A program made the position numbers and the translations under genes. Below are positions 13,506-17,156 of a DNA stretch of 17,156 nucleotides, in pieces. Each line of letters opens with the position of its first letter. Positions within the stretch are counted from its first letter, which is position 1. This stretch comes from Paracoccaceae bacterium (GTDB lineage: Bacteria > Pseudomonadota > Alphaproteobacteria > Rhodobacterales > Rhodobacteraceae). Location: contig JABSSB010000142.1 of the NCBI GenBank assembly GCA_013214715.1, positions 1-17,156 of the forward strand, in the 5' to 3' direction. Under the pieces are notes generated by a model. It did no database searches, was not told where the DNA came from, and was given only the letters and a program-made list of their open reading frames with translations.

Positions 13506-14150
13506 ATGGTCAAAGCGTCTTTTTCACATGTCACCGAATGGGTCTTTGACCTCGACAATACGCTCTATCCGCCGCAGGCGCGGCTGTTTGATCAGATCGA
13601 AATCCGCATGACCAACTGGGTCATGGAGGCGTTGGGCGTCGACAAGGCCGAAGCCGATCACCTGCGGCAGGTTTATTGGCGCGACTATGGCACAACGCTA
13701 GCGGGGCTGATGCAGCTGCATGATATCGACCCGGCCCCCTATCTGACCCATGTGCATGATATTTCGCTGGATCATCTGGAACACGATACCCTCCTGCGCG
13801 ACCACATCCGCGCCCTGCCGGGGCGGCGTATTGTCTATACCAACGGCTCGGCGCCCTATGCCGAACGGGTGCTGGCGGCGCGTGGGCTGGATGGTCTGTT
13901 TGATGCGATCTATGGCGTGGAACATGCCGGGTTCCGCCCCAAACCCGAGCGGGATGCTTTCGAGGCGATTTTTGCCCGTGACGGCCTGACCCCCGCGCAG
14001 GCCGCGATGTTCGAGGATGAACCGCGCAATCTGGCCGCCCCGCATGAGATGGGGATGCGCACTGTGCATGTCGCCCCCGAGCCGCATGAGGCCGCGCATA
14101 TCCACCATCACACGGATGACCTGACCCGGTTTCTGGGGCAGCTGCGCTAA
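13506..14150 (+). CDS. Pyrimidine 5'-nucleotidase-like HAD-superfamily phosphatase
   Basis: A 214-residue HAD hydrolase of the SDT1/pyrimidine 5'-nucleotidase branch, predicted to remove phosphate from pyrimidine nucleotides or similar small phosphates. All four HAD motifs are readable: WVFDLDNTLYPP with nucleophile D15 and D17, VYTNGS (110-115), FRPKPERDAF with K146, and MFEDEPRNL with D171. The tyrosine-proline pair after motif I (NTLYPP) is typical of this branch. A helical cap lies at about 25-95. No binding site precedes ATG 13506, while GATAGC ends 8 nt upstream after TGT, so the message could be leaderless. It is divergent from the GntR regulator and followed by a terminator; the substrate is not proven. 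Confidence 0.93.
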   Translation: MVKASFSHVTEWVFDLDNTLYPPQARLFDQIEIRMTNWVMEALGVDKAEADHLRQVYWRDYGTTLAGLMQLHDIDPAPYLTHVHDISLDHLEHDTLLRDHIRALPGRRIVYTNGSAPYAERVLAARGLDGLFDAIYGVEHAGFRPKPERDAFEAIFARDGLTPAQAAMFEDEPRNLAAPHEMGMRTVHVAPEPHEAAHIHHHTDDLTRFLGQLR

Positions 14151-14177
14151 GGCCGGGATACCAGCTGCATGATCCAC

Positions 14178-14208
14178 GCTGTGACGCGACGGCGCAGCCT
14201 CTTTTTTT
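14178..14208 (+). terminator. Rho-independent terminator after the HAD gene
   Basis: GCTGTG (14178-14183) pairs with CGCAGC (14193-14198), with one G-T pair, across a 9-nt loop. It is followed by CT and a run of seven T residues (14202-14208). It lies 27 nt after the stop codon. Confidence 0.65.
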
Positions 14209-14259
14209 ACGGACAGACAGGACATACTTTCTGCACAAGTGCCACAGAGGATCGCCCAG

Positions 14260-14481
14260 ATGACCATGATCGACACCCGTCCCGAAGCCGAACGCAGTGA
14301 GGCCGTGACCGCCCCCGATACAACCGCCCGTGACACCCGCATTCTGGCCGGGATCGCCGGGGCCATTGGGCTTGTTCTGGTCGCCTCGACCGCCGCCTTT
14401 GGCCTGCCTGGTCTGGTCATGCCAGCTTTGGCTCTGGTGCCGCTGATGATGGGCGCGCTGGTCTTTTTCGCCAAACCCTGA
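14260..14481 (+). CDS. 73-residue membrane protein with two predicted spans
   Basis: ATG 14260 is preceded by AGAGGA at 8 nt. The product has a polar, acidic N-terminal part (TRPEAERSEAVTAPDTTARD), then a span at about 28-48 (LAGIAGAIGLVLVASTAAFG) and a second at about 50-71, ending in FFAKP. Third-position G/C content is high and the spans are well formed, so it is very likely a real gene. A GTG 21 nt upstream is in frame but overlaps the binding-site region. No family is recognised. It sits after the terminator of the HAD gene and 71 nt before the UbiH-like gene on the same strand, so the two may be co-transcribed, but nothing shows a shared function. Confidence 0.75.
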   Translation: MTMIDTRPEAERSEAVTAPDTTARDTRILAGIAGAIGLVLVASTAAFGLPGLVMPALALVPLMMGALVFFAKP

Positions 14482-14552
14482 CCCGAGACAGCTTGCCGCT
14501 TGGAACCGGGCCGCAGACGCGTTAGCTCTGACAGGCAAAGACGGAGAGCGTG

Positions 14553-15752
14553 ATGACCCATCAAACCTGCGACATCCTGATTTCAGGCGGCGGCATTGCC
14601 GGGCTGAGCGCGGCGGCGGTGATGGGTCAGGCCGGGTTTTCGGTGATCTGCGTCGATCCCACTCCGCCCGTGACCGAGCGGGATGCCGAAGGCTCAGATC
14701 TGCGCAGTACGGCTTTTTTGCAACCCGCGCAGGACCTGCTGGCTCAGGCAGGGCTTTGGGCGCGCTTGGCACCCCATGCCGCCCCGCTGCAAGTCATGCG
14801 CATTGTGGACGCGGGCGGGGTGACGGCCGAACCCCGCGTCAGCCGCGATTTCAACGCCGCCGATATCTCGGACCTGCCCTTTGGCTGGAACCTGCCCAAC
14901 TGGCTGCTGCGGCGCGAGTTTTCGGCCCATCTGGGCGATATGGGCAGCGTGGATTATCGCCCCGGTGTGGCCAGTAAAACGCTGTTCACCCGCGACAGCG
15001 AGGCCCGCGTCGGCCTCAGCGATGGCACGCAGATCCGCTGCAAGCTGGTGCTGGCCGCGGATGGGCGCCACTCCCCCATGCGCGAGGCCGCAGGGATCGG
15101 CGCGCAAACCACCCGCTATGGGCAGAAGGCGCTGGCCTTCGCGGTGACCCATCCGATCCCGCATGACAATGTCTCGACCGAAATCCACCGCTCGGGCGGG
15201 CCGTTCACGCTGGTGCCCCTGCCTGATTATGAAGGCCAGCCTTGCTCGGCCATTGTGTGGATGGAGCGTGGCCCCCGCGCGGTTGAGCTGCAACAGATGG
15301 ATGTGGCGGAGTTTGAGGCTGAAATGACCGCCCGCTCCTGTGGCCTGTTTGGTCCGCTGAAACTGGCCTCACGCCGCTCGATCTGGCCGATCATCAGCCA
15401 GACGGCAGATCGCCTGACCTCGGAGCGGCTGGCGCTGATGGCCGAAGCGGCGCATGTCATGCCGCCCATCGGGGCGCAGGGTTTGAACATGTCGCTGGCC
15501 GATCTGAGGGTAATCCGCGATCTGGCCGTGGCACGGCCCGACGGCTTGGGCGATCCCCAGATGCTTGAGGCCTATGACAAGGCCCGCCGCAACGACATTC
15601 ACCTGCGTATTTCCGGGATCGACGCGCTCAATCGCGCGTCAATGGCGCAATCCCAACCCCTGCGCGATCTGCGCGCGGCAGGTCTGAACGCGCTTTACGG
15701 GCTGGGCCCGGTGCGGCAGACACTGATGAAGATGGGGCTGGGGGTTCGATAA
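14553..15752 (+). CDS. UbiH/COQ6-family FAD-dependent hydroxylase
   Basis: A 399-residue flavoprotein monooxygenase of the UbiH/UbiF/VisC/COQ6 family, predicted to hydroxylate the aromatic ring of a ubiquinone precursor using NAD(P)H and O2. The N-terminal dinucleotide fold is CDILISGGGIAGLSAA (6-21), ending in D35. The second FAD motif is VLAADGRHSPMREAAG (166-181), with D170-G171. The family signature is LMAEAAHVMPPIGAQGLNMS (295-314), where AEAAH replaces the more usual GDAAH. GGAGA lies about 5 nt before ATG 14553; an adjoining GTG at 14550 is less likely. Which ring position it acts on (UbiH, UbiF or the broad alphaproteobacterial UbiL type) cannot be decided from the sequence. No other ubiquinone-synthesis gene is in the window. 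Confidence 0.9.
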   Translation: MTHQTCDILISGGGIAGLSAAAVMGQAGFSVICVDPTPPVTERDAEGSDLRSTAFLQPAQDLLAQAGLWARLAPHAAPLQVMRIVDAGGVTAEPRVSRDFNAADISDLPFGWNLPNWLLRREFSAHLGDMGSVDYRPGVASKTLFTRDSEARVGLSDGTQIRCKLVLAADGRHSPMREAAGIGAQTTRYGQKALAFAVTHPIPHDNVSTEIHRSGGPFTLVPLPDYEGQPCSAIVWMERGPRAVELQQMDVAEFEAEMTARSCGLFGPLKLASRRSIWPIISQTADRLTSERLALMAEAAHVMPPIGAQGLNMSLADLRVIRDLAVARPDGLGDPQMLEAYDKARRNDIHLRISGIDALNRASMAQSQPLRDLRAAGLNALYGLGPVRQTLMKMGLGVR

Positions 15753-15771
15753 GCTCTGCTTTTGGCCAAGT

Positions 15772-15851
15772 CGGGCTTTGCCCGGCGGCGCTGAGCGCCT
15801 TGGGTCCGGACTGCCAGTCAGCGTAGGGCGGGGTTTACACCGCCACCCCGC
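15772..15851. terminator. Hairpin-rich gap between convergent genes
   Basis: Three hairpins lie in the 99-bp gap between the UbiH-like gene and the aminotransferase: CGGGC-TTT-GCCCG (15772-15784), GGCGC-TGA-GCGCC (15787-15799), and GCGGGGT (15828-15834) with ACCCCGC (15845-15851). None has a good T run, so intrinsic termination is not certain. They could stop or stabilise both converging transcripts. Confidence 0.4.
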
Positions 15852-16979
15852 TTACAAAACCTGATCGATCACCCGCTTCAACCGCGCCACGGTGCCGTCG
15901 ACATCATACAGCTTATCCAAGCCAAAAAGCCCCAACCGGAAGGTCCGGAAATCGGCAGGCTCATCGCATTGCAGCGGCACGCCCGCGGCAATCTGCATCC
16001 CCTCAGCGGCGAATTTCTTGCCAGTCTGGATCTCGGGATCGGCAGTATAGCTCACCACAACACCCGGCGCGCCATAGCCTTCTGCGGCAACGGACACGAC
16101 GCCTTTTTCCGCCAGCATCGCCCGCACCGCACCGCCCAGCGCCCATTGCGCGTCGCGCAGCTTGTCAAACCCATAGTCGCGTGTCTCGAGCATCGTATCG
16201 CGGAAATCGCGCAGCGCATCGGTGGGCATGGTCGCGTGATAGGCGTGACCGCCATTTTCATAAGCCGCCATTATATTGGACCATGTCTTCAGATTGGTCG
16301 CGAAACTGTCGCTCTCGGTCTCGGCCATGCGGGCCACCGCCCGCTCTGACAGCATCACCAGCCCGGCACAGGGCGAGGCGCTCCAGCCCTTTTGCGGGGC
16401 GGAGATCAGCACATCCACCCCCAGCTTGCGCATATCCACCCAGGCGCAGCCCGAGGCGATGCAATCCAGAACCATGAGCCCGCCCACCTCATGCGCGGCG
16501 GCGGCCAGCGCGGCGATATAGTCATCGGGCAGGATCACCCCGGCCGAGGTTTCCACATGCGGAGCAAAGACGATGCCGGGCTTCTGCTCGCGGATCGCGG
16601 CCACCACATCTTCGATCGGCGCGGGCGCAAAGGGCGCAGGCGCCGTGTTGCCCGTTTGGCGGGCTTGCAGAACTTGGGTCTCTGCGGTCAGATCGCCGGT
16701 TTCGAAAATCTGGCTCCAGCGATAGGAAAACCAGCCATTGCGCACCACGGTGACCTTCTCGCCCCGTGCGAATTGGCGCGCCACGGCCTCCATGCCAAAG
16801 GTGCCACCACCGGGCACGACAACCACGGCATCGGCTGCATAGACCTCTTTCAGCATCCCGGAGATGTCGCGCATCACCTGCTGAAAAGCGACGGACATAT
16901 GATTCAGCGACCGGTCGGTGAACACGACAGAAAACTCTTCCAAACCCTGCGGGTCTACTGTGTCAAGCAAAGCGGCCAT
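15852..16979 (-). CDS. Class V aminotransferase (alanine/serine-glyoxylate type)
   Basis: A 375-residue pyridoxal-phosphate enzyme of the class V aminotransferase fold, related to alanine-glyoxylate, serine-glyoxylate and 2-aminoethylphosphonate aminotransferases. Evidence is the PLP-phosphate loop VVVVPGGGTFGMEA (52-65), FAPHVETSAGVI (138-149), the cofactor aspartate D172 in MVLDCIASGCAWVDM, and the Schiff-base lysine K197 in LISAPQKGWSASPCAGLVML (191-210). NHMSVAF (26-32) and the C-terminal FRLGLFG are also family-like. GGAGGA lies 6 nt before ATG 16979, which fixes the start; the open frame upstream to 17099 overlaps the preceding gene in another frame. The preceding DUF393 gene ends 58 nt upstream, so the two may be co-transcribed. 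Substrates cannot be assigned from sequence alone. Confidence 0.93.
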   Translation of the reverse strand: MAALLDTVDPQGLEEFSVVFTDRSLNHMSVAFQQVMRDISGMLKEVYAADAVVVVPGGGTFGMEAVARQFARGEKVTVVRNGWFSYRWSQIFETGDLTAETQVLQARQTGNTAPAPFAPAPIEDVVAAIREQKPGIVFAPHVETSAGVILPDDYIAALAAAAHEVGGLMVLDCIASGCAWVDMRKLGVDVLISAPQKGWSASPCAGLVMLSERAVARMAETESDSFATNLKTWSNIMAAYENGGHAYHATMPTDALRDFRDTMLETRDYGFDKLRDAQWALGGAVRAMLAEKGVVSVAAEGYGAPGVVVSYTADPEIQTGKKFAAEGMQIAAGVPLQCDEPADFRTFRLGLFGLDKLYDVDGTVARLKRVIDQVL

Positions 16980-17037
16980 GATATCTCCTCCACGAATTTT
17001 CCTGTCACATAGCCTGCCGGGCGCGCGGGGGCAAAGT

Positions 17038-17156
17038 CTACTTCGGCATACCGCGGCGGCGATGCATCCCATAGAGGATCGGCGCAAGGACATGATCATA
17101 GATCAGCGCAGTGATCTGTTTGATCCCCGGCAGGCTGACAAACCGCCCGAGCCAAC
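17038..17156 (-). CDS. DUF393 (DCC-family) protein, C-terminal end only
   Basis: The frame enters from the right edge and stops with TAG at 17040-17038. The 38 or so visible residues read WLGRFVSLPGIKQITALIYD, then HVLAPILYGMHRRRGMPK. This matches the C-terminal end of DCC/DUF393 proteins, thioredoxin-like proteins of unknown role whose DxxCxxC motif would lie beyond the window. Coding-like third positions and the family-like pattern L-G-x-x-x-S-L-P-G support a real gene. The aminotransferase follows 58 nt downstream. Confidence 0.72.
   Translation of the reverse strand, partial: WLGRFVSLPGIKQITALIYDHVLAPILYGMHRRRGMPK

Noticed and set aside
13621..14772. 383-codon minus-strand open frame across the HAD and small membrane protein genes
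   Set aside because: Shadow of well-supported plus-strand genes; composition is low-complexity and motif-free.
16980..17099. Upstream extension of the aminotransferase to 17099
   Set aside because: Runs out of frame over the DUF393 end and ignores the GGAGGA site before ATG 16979.

Overview
The window looks like a chromosome segment of an alphaproteobacterium of the Rhodobacteraceae (Roseobacter/Rhodobacter group). The evidence is high GC with strong G/C preference at third codon positions, a stand-alone aa3-type cytochrome oxidase subunit I gene (ctaD) of the Paracoccus type, a carA gene apart from carB, a DUF2244 gene, and family-typical UbiH-like and pyrimidine 5'-nucleotidase proteins. 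Most genes are housekeeping or metabolic. No insertion sequence, CRISPR array or phage gene was seen.

Layout. (1) Positions 1-394 are AT-richer and nearly empty: a possible partial reading frame runs in from the left edge, and the block abuts the 3' end of a minus-strand tRNA-Leu(GAG). (2) At 628-1981 a FrnE/DsbA-like protein precedes lipB (lipoyl/octanoyl transferase). (3) At 1978-4470, minus strand, lies a tightly packed operon HIT - GNAT - BCCT transporter, ending in an overlapping 30-codon single-membrane-span micro-ORF. Every junction is a 4-nt stop/start overlap. (4) At 4471-6464 is a divergent control region with a perfect FNR-type box, then ctaD with a strong terminator. (5) At 6465-7402 is decaying DNA: a minus-strand exported-protein pseudogene with two stops and two frameshifts, then an unexplained stretch. 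(6) At 7403-9027 are an HCCA-isomerase-like protein, a DUF2244 membrane protein and an uncharacterised protein whose only plausible start is CTG. (7) At 8997-10798 yqeY and carA are divergent. (8) At 10825-12750 a full CtrA-type site stands in front of a membrane glycosyltransferase with a GspE_N-like domain fused to its N-terminus. (9) At 12751-14150 a GntR/FCD regulator is divergent from a pyrimidine 5'-nucleotidase-like HAD phosphatase. (10) At 14260-15752 a two-span small membrane protein precedes a UbiH/COQ6-family hydroxylase. (11) At 15852-17156, minus strand, a class V aminotransferase follows the C-terminal end of a DUF393 (DCC) protein cut by the right edge.

The most interesting observations are the micro-ORF coupled to the BCCT transporter, the CtrA-type site in front of the GspE_N-glycosyltransferase fusion, the FNR box before ctaD, the CTG-start gene and the decayed exported-protein gene. 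All family calls come from reading motifs by eye; no database search was run.
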